A program made the translations under genes and the position numbers. From Mangrovivirga halotolerans (GTDB lineage Bacteria; Bacteroidota; Bacteroidia; Cytophagales; Cyclobacteriaceae), in the NCBI RefSeq assembly GCF_026241165.1, contig NZ_JAPFQN010000004.1:62001-126000 (forward strand): a stretch of 64,000 nt of DNA, written 5' to 3'. The number at the start of each line of letters is the position of its first letter. Within the stretch, counting starts at the first letter, position 1. Below are positions 9,139 to 16,456 of this stretch, one piece after another. The notes under the pieces were generated by a model, which did not search any database, was not told where the DNA came from, and saw only the letters and a program-made list of their open reading frames with translations.

Positions 9139-10140
9139 TTATTTAGATGCCGTTTGCTTATGTTCTTTGATTGTTTCTTCTGAAAGATTAAGAAATCTGG
9201 CTGCGTTGTTGTAGAAGATATCTTCTTTTTGATCTATAGTTAGAAAATCAGCACTGTTAACGTTGTTAATAGCTTTTTCAATCATACTGGTAAAAGCCAT
9301 CTGATCACTTCCAAACATAATTCTTTTACCAAATCCGGCGTCGACTAGTTCTTTGAGATATGAGTGAAATTCTGATTCTTCTAAAACCCAAGAAATTACA
9401 CCTAAATCAACGTAAACTTGTGGATGAGCGTACATAAGAGCTTTCATTTCATCTGCAAAAGGCCATCCTGCATGCATTATATAGACAGGGACTTTTGGGT
9501 GGGAGACCAGATGTTCTTCGATTAAAAGAGGCCTTGCATGAGATGCCCTGGTTTCCGGATATGCAAAATAAACACCGCCCGGAGGTCCTCCAGGTAAAAT
9601 GTGATAGGCAACGGGGATATTTAATTCTTCAGCAAGATCAAAAATTGGGGTTATTTTTTTATCATCAGGTTTTATTCCAGCATAGTTAGGAGCAACTTCA
9701 CCAATCACGTCTAATTCCCCGGCTTCGTGCCATTTCCTCAATGAATCCAGGTTTATTTGAGTTGGATCGGATATTAATTGACCCTGAATTACTTTTCCCG
9801 GATGCATTTTTGACCATTTTTTAACTGTTTGATGTGTTGGAGATGAAAGCATAACTTTTACGATTTTATGCTTTTTCATTATATCGGCAGTTTCTTTCTC
9901 GTGGCTCGGAATATCTTTTGAACCAATATATTTATCACCAGTTGTAGGGTTGATTACTTCACCAAATAAGGGGTTCGGTTTAGCATAGGCATGCATATGC
10001 ATGTCGATGATGGGGCCAGAATAAGACTTGATATCTTTCTCAGATAATTTTTCAGTGTTTTTGTTTGCTGAAGTTTGGGTGCAGCTATATATAAGACAAA
10101 GACAAACTACTGGGATGATTAAGTTAAAGTTGATTTTCAT
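9139..10140 (-). CDS. Amidohydrolase-family lipoprotein (metal-dependent TIM barrel)
   Basis: 333 residues from the Met at 10140; the upstream ATG at 10167 would spoil the signal sequence. The lipobox is L-I-Y-S-C near residue 20, so the protein is probably a lipoprotein facing the periplasm. The catalytic pattern of the amidohydrolase superfamily is present: H-x-H in I-I-D-M-H-M-H (about residue 45), later His residues in A-Y-H-I-L-P-G-G and I-M-H-A-G-W-P, and a metal Asp in F-G-S-D-Q. The family hydrolyses or decarboxylates cyclic amides, lactones and aromatic acids; the substrate here is unknown. A long inverted repeat lies immediately upstream of the start and a terminator follows, so it appears monocistronic. 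Confidence 0.85.
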   Translation of the reverse strand: MKINFNLIIPVVCLCLIYSCTQTSANKNTEKLSEKDIKSYSGPIIDMHMHAYAKPNPLFGEVINPTTGDKYIGSKDIPSHEKETADIMKKHKIVKVMLSSPTHQTVKKWSKMHPGKVIQGQLISDPTQINLDSLRKWHEAGELDVIGEVAPNYAGIKPDDKKITPIFDLAEELNIPVAYHILPGGPPGGVYFAYPETRASHARPLLIEEHLVSHPKVPVYIMHAGWPFADEMKALMYAHPQVYVDLGVISWVLEESEFHSYLKELVDAGFGKRIMFGSDQMAFTSMIEKAINNVNSADFLTIDQKEDIFYNNAARFLNLSEETIKEHKQTASK

Positions 10141-10149
10141 GGTATAAGG

Positions 10150-10196
10150 AGTTGACTCTGATATCAATTTAAAGAAAAATTAACCCAGAGTCAACT
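10150..10196. repeat. 11-bp inverted repeat in the leader of the amidohydrolase gene
   Basis: AGTTGACTCTG (10150-10160) and CAGAGTCAACT (10186-10196) are perfect inverted arms separated by 25 bp, the nearer arm ending 10 bp from the start codon. The outer arm continues into a CAACTAGTTG palindrome. It could be an operator or an mRNA hairpin that occludes translation; there is no T-run, so it is not a terminator. Confidence 0.5.
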
Positions 10197-10209
10197 AGTT
10201 GTTTTCATA

Positions 10210-10244
10210 CAAAAAGAAAGGAGGGCTCCATGAAAACCCTCCTT
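10210..10244 (-). terminator. Terminator of the His-rich protein gene
   Basis: AAGGAGGG (10218-10225) pairs with CCCTCCTT (10237-10244). On the minus strand the stem is followed by TTTCTTTTTG. It lies 37 bp past the stop of the 10281 gene. Confidence 0.75.
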
Positions 10245-10280
10245 CGTTCTAACCAAAAAATCCGCAATTATGAAAAAATA

Positions 10281-10856
10281 TTACCAACTGGTGTAGACGC
10301 CGCCACTAACCCGGACATGTCCGCCTGAGCGACCACCCCTACTTCTTGAATATCTGTAGTTATCATCATCGTCATCACAATGATCACGATATTTTTTATG
10401 TTTTTTATGCTTGTGTTTGCCGTGACCTCTGCCAGGATGTTCTCTGAAAACAGGATGTTGTTTTCTATGAGATGAGCAACATGCTCCATATCGTGGCTGG
10501 TACACTCTTCTGTAGTAATTTTCATGAAAACCACAATGGTTATTACAATGATGCCCGTGCATTGGGTTTGATCGTAATCTTCTTTCTCTCACAACATGAC
10601 CATAATCATCGTAAGTCACCTCGAAAAATCCGTGTCTTCCCTGAAGTACCACTGTGAAAAACATGTGGCCATGATCTCTGTATCTATTTGTATGAATCCA
10701 ATTGTATCCTCTGAAGTCATATGTGATTGAACGAGCGACTCTTCCTGGAACACCCCACTCATGAGAAACTCCGAATGATGTTACAAAATGCTGGGCCTGT
10801 AATTCTGAAGCGAATCCAAATAAAACCAGCGCGATAAAAAGTATTGCTTTTCTCAT
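10281..10856 (-). CDS. His/Arg-rich secreted protein of unknown function
   Basis: 191 residues from Met-Arg-Lys at 10856, chosen because it begins a clean signal peptide (hydrophobic to about residue 20, cleavage near Leu-Gln-Ala-Gln). The mature first half looks like a small folded domain (aromatic-rich: F-R-G-Y-N-W, F-F-E-V-T-Y-D-D). The second half is extraordinarily rich in His, Lys, Arg and Cys (H-G-H-H-C-N-N-H-C, G-H-G-K-H-K-H-K-K-H-K-K) and is followed by an Asp run (D-D-D-D-D). The His/Cys cluster suggests metal binding, but this is inference from composition only. A strong -24/-12 promoter motif lies 31 bp upstream and a terminator follows. I do not recognise the family. Confidence 0.75.
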   Translation of the reverse strand: MRKAILFIALVLFGFASELQAQHFVTSFGVSHEWGVPGRVARSITYDFRGYNWIHTNRYRDHGHMFFTVVLQGRHGFFEVTYDDYGHVVRERRLRSNPMHGHHCNNHCGFHENYYRRVYQPRYGACCSSHRKQHPVFREHPGRGHGKHKHKKHKKYRDHCDDDDDNYRYSRSRGGRSGGHVRVSGGVYTSW

Positions 10857-10886
10857 AGCTTTAAAAATTTGATTCACTAGGGTAAA

Positions 10887-10903
10887 TACAATCGCCGTGC
10901 CAA
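10887..10903 (-). promoter_or_regulatory. Sigma-54-like -24/-12 promoter
   Basis: On the minus strand TTGGCACGGCGATTGTA matches the RpoN consensus TGGCACG-N4-TTGC in every conserved base except the last C (T here), with correct GG-to-G spacing. The predicted start near 10876 lies about 20 nt before the ATG at 10856. Confidence 0.55.
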
Positions 10904-11090
10904 AAAACTTTTTTTCTTACATCTGGCGAATTGTTTTTAATCGTAAGTTACTGGTTTTCAGTGTTTAGTTTTCAGGTAAAATTTGTTTAATGTGTTGGTT
11001 TTTATTTTTTTAAAAACAAAATTCTCGAATGAAGGTTCATTGTTTGGATAAATTTTAAGAGAAGTGAAGCAACTTTATATAAAAAGTATA

Positions 11091-11222
11091 ATGATCATGT
11101 TGGGATATTCTTTTACCAACAAGCAATCAAGAATTTTTTCAGATCTGTCACAAAAAAATATTTTGGATCTTTCTCAAATCCATCGCGATATTTATGATGA
11201 ATTAAACAGAAAAACTCATTAA
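11091..11222 (+). CDS. Possible small ORF, 43 residues
   Basis: An ATG at 11091 (or an in-frame GTG at 11064) opens a 43-codon frame ending in TAA at 11220-11222. The predicted peptide is hydrophilic with a helical C-terminal half (D-L-S-Q-I-H-R-D-I-Y-D-E-L). It is not recognised, has no clear promoter, and could be a decayed gene end or chance. Confidence 0.22.
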   Translation: MIMLGYSFTNKQSRIFSDLSQKNILDLSQIHRDIYDELNRKTH

Positions 11223-11241
11223 AATTTTATAGAAAGTGCAG

Positions 11242-11283
11242 TATCGGATTTATTTTTTAAATTGCTCTTAATTGAATCCGATA
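11242..11283. repeat. Inverted repeat before the CNNM gene
   Basis: TATCGGATT (11242-11250) and AATCCGATA (11275-11283) are perfect 9-bp arms with a 24-bp spacer, ending 22 bp before the start codon at 11306. It is a possible operator or leader hairpin. The right arm is followed by a T-rich stretch, so a weak terminator for upstream transcripts is also possible. Confidence 0.45.
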
Positions 11284-11305
11284 TTAATTCTATTTTATTC
11301 AGAAT

Positions 11306-12358
11306 ATGTTTCTTTTGTTTTTCTATCTGGCCCTAGCGCTGGGATTTTCCTTTTTATGTTCTATTCTTGAGGCTGCCTTATTGAGTATTACTCCTGTATT
11401 TGTAAAGGCCAAAGAACAAGAAGGAGCTGCTTATGCCAAAGAATTAAAACTATTAAAAGAAAATGTAGATAAACCTCTTGCAGCAATTTTATCATTAAAT
11501 ACTATTGCCCATACGATTGGTGCTGCTGGTGTTGGAGCGCAGGCGAGCATCGTTTTTGGTGAAGCTTACTTTGGCTATATTTCAGCAATCTTAACAATTC
11601 TGATATTAATCTTTTCCGAGATCATTCCAAAATCACTGGGTGCTAAATTCTGGAAGTCACTAGCTCCATTTGTATCAAGAACTTTAAAAATTCTTGTTGT
11701 CCTGATGTTTCCTTTAGTATGGATTTCGGAGCATATTACAAAATTAGTAGGTGGAGGAGGGCATGTTACTGCTCCAGGAAGAGAAGATATTGCTGCGATG
11801 GCTGAGCTTGGTACTGAAGCTGGCGTATTTGATAAAAGTGAATTTAATATCATCAATAATCTTATCAGGTTTAAGTCAATTAAGGTTGAAGATGTCATGA
11901 CTCCACGTACGGTTGTATTAGCAGCACCTTCAACTATGACGATAAAAGAATTTTTTGATGAAAAAAGCTTTCTGAAATTTTCCAGAATTCCTGTTTTTAA
12001 AGATACTATCGACCATGTCACCGGTTTTGTGTTAAAAAATGATGTGATGGAAAAGCTGGCTCATGATGAATATGAAGCTAAATTATCTGAAATCCAGCGA
12101 AATGTATTAATAGTTTATGAACACCAGGCTATTCCGATAGTTTTTGAACAATTACTAACAAAGAAAGAACACATTGCTCTTGTTGTTGATGAATATGGAG
12201 GTATGGCCGGCATTGTTACCCTGGAAGATATAATCGAAACGTTACTGGGACTGGAAATTCAGGATGAACTTGATAATACAAAAGATATGCAGCAGCTGGC
12301 CAGAAAAAAATGGGAGGAACGCGCCCGCCAGCTAGGTATATTTCCCGATGAAGAATAA
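11306..12358 (+). CDS. CNNM/CBS-domain membrane protein (hemolysin family, CorC-like)
   Basis: 350 residues. Residues about 1-150 are the CNNM (DUF21) transmembrane domain, with four hydrophobic segments and the family signature A-A-L-L-S-I-T near the first helix. Residues about 190-315 are a CBS pair with M-T-P-R at its start and D-E-Y-G-G-M-A-G-I-V-T-L-E-D-I-I-E in the second CBS. The C-terminal CorC_HlyC domain present in longer homologues (420-450 residues) is absent, leaving only a charged tail. Relatives transport or regulate Mg2+ and related cations; the hemolysin label is historical. The next gene starts 11 bp downstream, suggesting an operon. Confidence 0.88.
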   Translation: MFLLFFYLALALGFSFLCSILEAALLSITPVFVKAKEQEGAAYAKELKLLKENVDKPLAAILSLNTIAHTIGAAGVGAQASIVFGEAYFGYISAILTILILIFSEIIPKSLGAKFWKSLAPFVSRTLKILVVLMFPLVWISEHITKLVGGGGHVTAPGREDIAAMAELGTEAGVFDKSEFNIINNLIRFKSIKVEDVMTPRTVVLAAPSTMTIKEFFDEKSFLKFSRIPVFKDTIDHVTGFVLKNDVMEKLAHDEYEAKLSEIQRNVLIVYEHQAIPIVFEQLLTKKEHIALVVDEYGGMAGIVTLEDIIETLLGLEIQDELDNTKDMQQLARKKWEERARQLGIFPDEE

Positions 12359-12369
12359 AATAAAATCCT

Positions 12370-12939
12370 ATGCCGGAGAATCAACTCGAACCCAGATCTG
12401 TTAAATTTTCTGCAACGACAATAACTGAACTAATGCTTCCTTCCTCAGCCAATTTCGGAGGGAAGATACATGGTGGTTATCTATTATCTATGATGGACAA
12501 GGTGGCCTATGCATGTTCAAGTAAGCATTCAGGTGCCTATTGTGTAACTGTATCAGTTAATGCTGTTGATTTTTTATTACCTGTTGAAGTTGGGGATCTC
12601 GTATCCATGTTGGCATCGGTAAATTATGTAGGAAATACCAGCATGGTTGTAGGAATAAAAGTAATTGCAGAAAATGTGAAAACCGGTGAAGTGAAGCATA
12701 CTAATACCTCATATTTCACCATGGTCGCTAAAAATGAGCAGGGAGAAACTGTTAAAGTACCTCCTTTATTACTCGAATCACCAATTGATGTAAGGAGATT
12801 TGTAGAGTCAATTAAAAGACGGAAACTGAAAAAGCAGATTTCTGAAAAGATGGATGAGGAAAAAAAGACTTTTGACCTGAAAAAAGAACTTACTCATTTG
12901 AAAGATCAACGGTGCATTTTAGCTGACGATTTGCAGTGA
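12370..12939 (+). CDS. Acyl-CoA thioesterase, hotdog fold (YciA/BACH type)
   Basis: 189 residues. The hotdog domain spans residues about 10-130, with the central-helix motif G-K-I-H-G-G-Y-L-L-S-M-M-D-K-V-A and the strand V-D-F-L-L-P-V-E-V-G-D-L typical of hexameric acyl-CoA thioesterases, which cleave acyl-CoA to free acid and CoA in the cytoplasm. The extra C-terminal 55 residues are strongly charged (K-R-R-K-L-K-K...) and probably helical. It is probably co-transcribed with the CNNM protein (11 bp gap). Preferred chain length cannot be read from the sequence. Confidence 0.87.
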   Translation: MPENQLEPRSVKFSATTITELMLPSSANFGGKIHGGYLLSMMDKVAYACSSKHSGAYCVTVSVNAVDFLLPVEVGDLVSMLASVNYVGNTSMVVGIKVIAENVKTGEVKHTNTSYFTMVAKNEQGETVKVPPLLLESPIDVRRFVESIKRRKLKKQISEKMDEEKKTFDLKKELTHLKDQRCILADDLQ

Positions 12940-13054
12940 TTTTTGATTCGATCCTGTTCGAAGTTGTAAAACACCTGTACGATTTTGAACACTCTTTTAA
13001 AATTGTTAAATTTTTAATTATCTGATTATCAGTATCTTGTAAAAAATATTTTAC

Positions 13055-13070
13055 TTGGCACGAATCTTCT
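13055..13070 (+). promoter_or_regulatory. Weak sigma-54-like motif upstream of the OMP gene
   Basis: TTGGCACG at 13055-13062 is a perfect -24 element, but the -12 position reads TTCT (13067-13070) instead of TTGC. It lies about 28 bp before the 13098 start. Suggestive only. Confidence 0.25.
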
Positions 13071-13097
13071 TATAGATCATGTGAACATTTAAATCGC

Positions 13098-15548
13098 ATG
13101 ATTATGAACCGAGAAGTACTTAATAAACCCTATTTATTTTTAGCATTATTCTTTTTATGTTTCGCAGCTAATGCCCAGCAGGCAGGCAAAATTACAGGAA
13201 AGGTTTCAGACCAGAATTCTCAACCTGTTCCTTTCGCGAACGTAGCAGTTTTAAATCAATCGGATTCTTCTTTAGTTACCGGAGCAGTAACCAGCGAGAA
13301 TGGTAATTTCACTATGGGATCTCCAAAAGTAGCGGGAACTTATTTAGTGAGACTTAGTGCCATTGGTTATGAAACAAATTATTCTGAGCCATTTAAAATA
13401 GAAGGAGAAGGATATTCTAAACATTGGTCAAGTTTGACTCTTCCAGAAGAGACTCAAAGTCTTGATGGGGTAGAGGTAAGAGCTACTCGTCCTACAGTCA
13501 TTGTAGAAGCTGATAAAACAGTTGTTGATATAGAAAATTCAGCGTTAACTGAAGGGAATACTGCCCTGGAAGTTCTTGAAAAATCACCTGGAGTATGGGT
13601 AGATCAGGACGGTAACATCCAGTTAAATGGAAAAGCCGGTGTTCTTGTAATGATTGATGACAGACGAACTTTCATGAGTGCCAAAGAGCTTCAATCTCTT
13701 CTGAATTCGATGTCAGCAAATAACATTAAGAGTATAGAATTAATTACAAATCCATCTGCAAAATACGATGCGGAAGGATCTGCAGGAATAATCAATATAA
13801 AATTAAAAAGAGGTATTGACACTGGATTTAATGGTAGTGTGAACCTTGGTTACAATTATAATGAGCGTAATAGTTATAATGGTGGTGTAAACTTTAACTA
13901 TAAAAAAGGTAAAGTAAGTTCTTTCCTACAAGCTGATTACAGTAAAAGAGCACAATGGAGAGACCTTACCATGCGTCGTGAGTTTATAACACAGGGAGAA
14001 GGAGAATATATGGAGCAAGATGCAAAAAACAGACATACGTTTGACAATGTTAATTTAAATCTTGGTCTGGATTATGAAATAAATGATCGCCATACAGTTG
14101 GCTTCATGGTTAAATCATTCAACAATGAAGGTATGGTAGAGTTTGACGTAGAAACTTTTAACTACGGAAACCAGGATTTTCCAGGATTTGTACTTGCTGA
14201 TAATGAATTGAACGAGGAGAATGCGAATAATTCAGCAAACTTCCATTATATAGCTCAACTAGATACAAATGGTACAAAATTGAGTGTTGATCTGGATTAT
14301 GTAAATAAAGAAAGTGAAGACTTTGGATTGTTCGAAAATGAAATATTTTCTAGTAAGGGAGGAGAACTTCTTGGGGATGAAACATTTAGAAATATAAACC
14401 CTAATATGTTTGATATCTATTCAGCAAAAGCTGATTTAACCAAGCCTTTCGGGAAAGGAAAGACTCTTGAGGCAGGTTTAAAGTTCAGTCAGGTTGTTTC
14501 AGATAATGAAGTGCGTTTTGAAGCATTAACTGACGGTGAATGGGTATTAGATGCAGATCGTTCGAATCACTTTATATATACTGAGAACATTTATGCAGCC
14601 TATGCTAGTTATGGCTTTCCTCTTACAGAAAAAATCAGCGTAAAAGCTGGATTAAGATATGAACATACGATAGCAGAAGGTAAGTCGGTTACTTTAAACC
14701 AGGTTAATGACAGAAGTTATGCTGGTTTCTTTCCTAGCTTGTTTGTGACTAATAATGTAAGTGAGAATTATCAGATTGGTTTTAACTACAGCAGAAGAAT
14801 AAACCGACCTAATTACAGAATGTTAAATCCATATTATCTGTACATTGACAGATATACGATTGCCACAGGTAATCCAAACTTAAAGCCGGTATTTACTCAT
14901 AATGTGGAGGTTAACCAGACATTTAAGAAGAAGTATATCGTAGGATTGGGATATAACAAGTCAGTGGATATGTTCACAGAAGTTCCGGATGCAGACGTTG
15001 ATAGCAGATTGGTAGTGTTCAGTCCGAGAAACCTTGACGATACACATGATGCATATGCAAGATTTATATTCCCTGTTGATGTGAAAGACTGGTTTTCTAT
15101 AAGCAATACTGCGGTGGTTTCTTACAAACAATTCAGTAGTGTGATTGAAGATGAAAAAGTAGTAAACGAACGTTTTAACACTTATTTCCAGTCTCGTTTC
15201 AGTTTTGTATTGCCAAAAGGATTCAAATTTGAAATGACAGGAACTTACATAGGCCCTAATGTATGGGGTATCTATAGAATGGACGAACAAGCCTGGGTTG
15301 ATCTGGGTGTAAAGAAAAGTATCATCGATGATAAACTTTCATTCAGCCTGAATTTCAATGATGTATTCCACAGTCGAAGATTCCAGGGTACTGTTGAACT
15401 GCCTGATCAAAATACAAATATCGGAAATGTGTTTTCTTCTCAATCTTTGAATTTCACTATTCGATATAACTTTAGCCAGGGAAAACAGTTTAGAGTAAAT
15501 ACAAACAGAGGTAATTTAGAGGAATTAAATCGTGCAGGAGGTAATTAA
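13098..15548 (+). CDS. Outer-membrane beta-barrel receptor (CarboxypepD_reg-like + plug + OMP_b-brl_3)
   Basis: 816 residues with a signal peptide ending near Ala-Asn-Ala-Gln (residue 27). Residues about 30-115 form a carboxypeptidase-regulatory-like domain (K-I-T-G-K-V-S-D...P-V-P-F-A-N-V). Residues about 125-235 form a plug-like domain (V-L-E-K-S-P-G-V-W-V-D...Y-D-A-E-G-S-A-G-I-I-N-I). The rest is a long beta-barrel of the OMP_b-brl_3 type, with the N-Y-S-R-R-I-N-R-P-N-Y motif found in that family. These TonB-receptor relatives are abundant in Bacteroidota, but their ligands are mostly unknown. A MNRE start at 13104 is equally possible. It stands alone and ends at a terminator. Confidence 0.88.
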   Translation: MIMNREVLNKPYLFLALFFLCFAANAQQAGKITGKVSDQNSQPVPFANVAVLNQSDSSLVTGAVTSENGNFTMGSPKVAGTYLVRLSAIGYETNYSEPFKIEGEGYSKHWSSLTLPEETQSLDGVEVRATRPTVIVEADKTVVDIENSALTEGNTALEVLEKSPGVWVDQDGNIQLNGKAGVLVMIDDRRTFMSAKELQSLLNSMSANNIKSIELITNPSAKYDAEGSAGIINIKLKRGIDTGFNGSVNLGYNYNERNSYNGGVNFNYKKGKVSSFLQADYSKRAQWRDLTMRREFITQGEGEYMEQDAKNRHTFDNVNLNLGLDYEINDRHTVGFMVKSFNNEGMVEFDVETFNYGNQDFPGFVLADNELNEENANNSANFHYIAQLDTNGTKLSVDLDYVNKESEDFGLFENEIFSSKGGELLGDETFRNINPNMFDIYSAKADLTKPFGKGKTLEAGLKFSQVVSDNEVRFEALTDGEWVLDADRSNHFIYTENIYAAYASYGFPLTEKISVKAGLRYEHTIAEGKSVTLNQVNDRSYAGFFPSLFVTNNVSENYQIGFNYSRRINRPNYRMLNPYYLYIDRYTIATGNPNLKPVFTHNVEVNQTFKKKYIVGLGYNKSVDMFTEVPDADVDSRLVVFSPRNLDDTHDAYARFIFPVDVKDWFSISNTAVVSYKQFSSVIEDEKVVNERFNTYFQSRFSFVLPKGFKFEMTGTYIGPNVWGIYRMDEQAWVDLGVKKSIIDDKLSFSLNFNDVFHSRRFQGTVELPDQNTNIGNVFSSQSLNFTIRYNFSQGKQFRVNTNRGNLEELNRAGGN

Positions 15549-15578
15549 TAGATAGTTGATTGCGATACCCTTGCAATA

Positions 15579-15610
15579 AGCCGGATTCTGAGGAGTCCGG
15601 CTATTTTTTT
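15579..15610 (+). terminator. Intrinsic terminator after the OMP gene
   Basis: A 10-bp stem (AGCCGGATTC / GAGTCCGGCT, one G-T wobble), a 4-nt loop and a T8 run. Confidence 0.9.
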
Positions 15611-15692
15611 TAACATTTTCATGGATTAAAGGTTTTCATTTTGTTTTTATTTGATTTTAAGCTCTATCTTAAACATTCAGATATAATTGCGA

Positions 15693-16427
15693 ATGAAAGA
15701 AATCACAGCGATAACTTTTATGAGGTTTCCCGATTTTAAAAGTAGGTATAAAGCGCTTACAATGATGAATGAGGGACATCAATACCTATCAGAAATTCAG
15801 GGACTTAATTTTTACAAGTTAATGGGTAGTGGAAAAGGAAACGGGTTTAATCCTTTTCCCGACTGGTCAGTGTATTGCCTGATGACAAACTGGAAGGATA
15901 CTGATTCAGCAACAAAATTTTTTAATAGTAGTCGTTTCTTCAACCATTATGATGATTATATGTCTGAAAAATGGACGGCCTTAATGAAATGTGTAAAATC
16001 AAAAGGGCAATGGTCAGGAGAAGAACCTTTTACTACTGATTCTGATTTTTCGACTCTTTCAGACAAAGACCCAATAGCAGTACTGACCCGTGCTACGATA
16101 AAAACATCAAAACTCCTTAAATTCTGGTCATATGTTCCGCGATCCAGCCGAGCTTTAAAAAATAATTCAGACATAATATTTTCAAAGGGAGTTGGTGAAA
16201 TTCCGGTAGTGCAAATGGCCACTTTCAGTATATGGAAAAATTTAAAATCAATGAAAGATTTCGCATATGGTTCCAGGGGACACAAGGGAGCAATAAAAAG
16301 AACTCATAAACATGATTGGTACAAAGAAGAACTATTTGCAAGGTTTGTAATCTTTGATACGATAGGTAGTTTTTCGGATATAGATCTGAGAATAAAAAAA
16401 AGAAGCACTATTAATGGGGGCAATTAA
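15693..16427 (+). CDS. Spheroidene monooxygenase (CrtA)-family protein
   Basis: 244 residues from the ATG at 15693; an in-frame TTG at 15687 is less likely. Family features are V-Y-C-L-M-T-N-W (residues about 58-65), the W-S-G-E-E-P-F segment, P-V-V-Q-M-A-T-F-S-I-W and W-Y-K-E-E-L-F-A-R-F near the end, a pattern I recognise from the CrtA group. CrtA introduces keto groups at C-2 of acyclic carotenoids in purple bacteria. In Bacteroidota the family is widespread outside carotenoid clusters, and no carotenoid gene is visible here, so the reaction is uncertain. The 3' end of the coding region overlaps the terminator of the convergent sqr gene. Confidence 0.72.
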   Translation: MKEITAITFMRFPDFKSRYKALTMMNEGHQYLSEIQGLNFYKLMGSGKGNGFNPFPDWSVYCLMTNWKDTDSATKFFNSSRFFNHYDDYMSEKWTALMKCVKSKGQWSGEEPFTTDSDFSTLSDKDPIAVLTRATIKTSKLLKFWSYVPRSSRALKNNSDIIFSKGVGEIPVVQMATFSIWKNLKSMKDFAYGSRGHKGAIKRTHKHDWYKEELFARFVIFDTIGSFSDIDLRIKKRSTINGGN

Positions 16428-16436
16428 CAGTGCTTC
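16393..16436 (-). terminator. Terminator of sqr embedded in the end of the CrtA-like gene
   Basis: GAAGCACT (16402-16409) pairs with AGTGCTTC (16429-16436), with an inner TTAAT/ATTAA stem. Reading the minus strand, it is followed by a T8 run (16393-16400). The hairpin includes the last codons of the plus-strand gene. Confidence 0.85.
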
Positions 16437-16456
16437 AAGTCAACCAACAAAACAAA

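Larger units (their letters stand above)
10857..11305. other. 449-bp intergenic region: sigma-54-like promoter, possible small ORF, inverted repeat
   Basis: The region between the minus-strand His-rich gene and the plus-strand CNNM gene. It holds a -24/-12 promoter motif pointing left, AT-rich sequence, a 43-codon ORF (11091-11222) and an inverted repeat just before the 11306 start. No tRNA-like fold was seen. Confidence 0.6.

Noticed and set aside
10268-10534. 88-codon minus-strand ORF overlapping the His-rich gene
   Set aside because: It reads the same strand in another frame; the 10281-10856 frame has the signal peptide and promoter.
11306-12358. Truncated hemolysin as pseudogene
   Set aside because: The CNNM and CBS domains are complete and the frame is intact; shorter versions without CorC_HlyC are known, so a functional gene is more likely.
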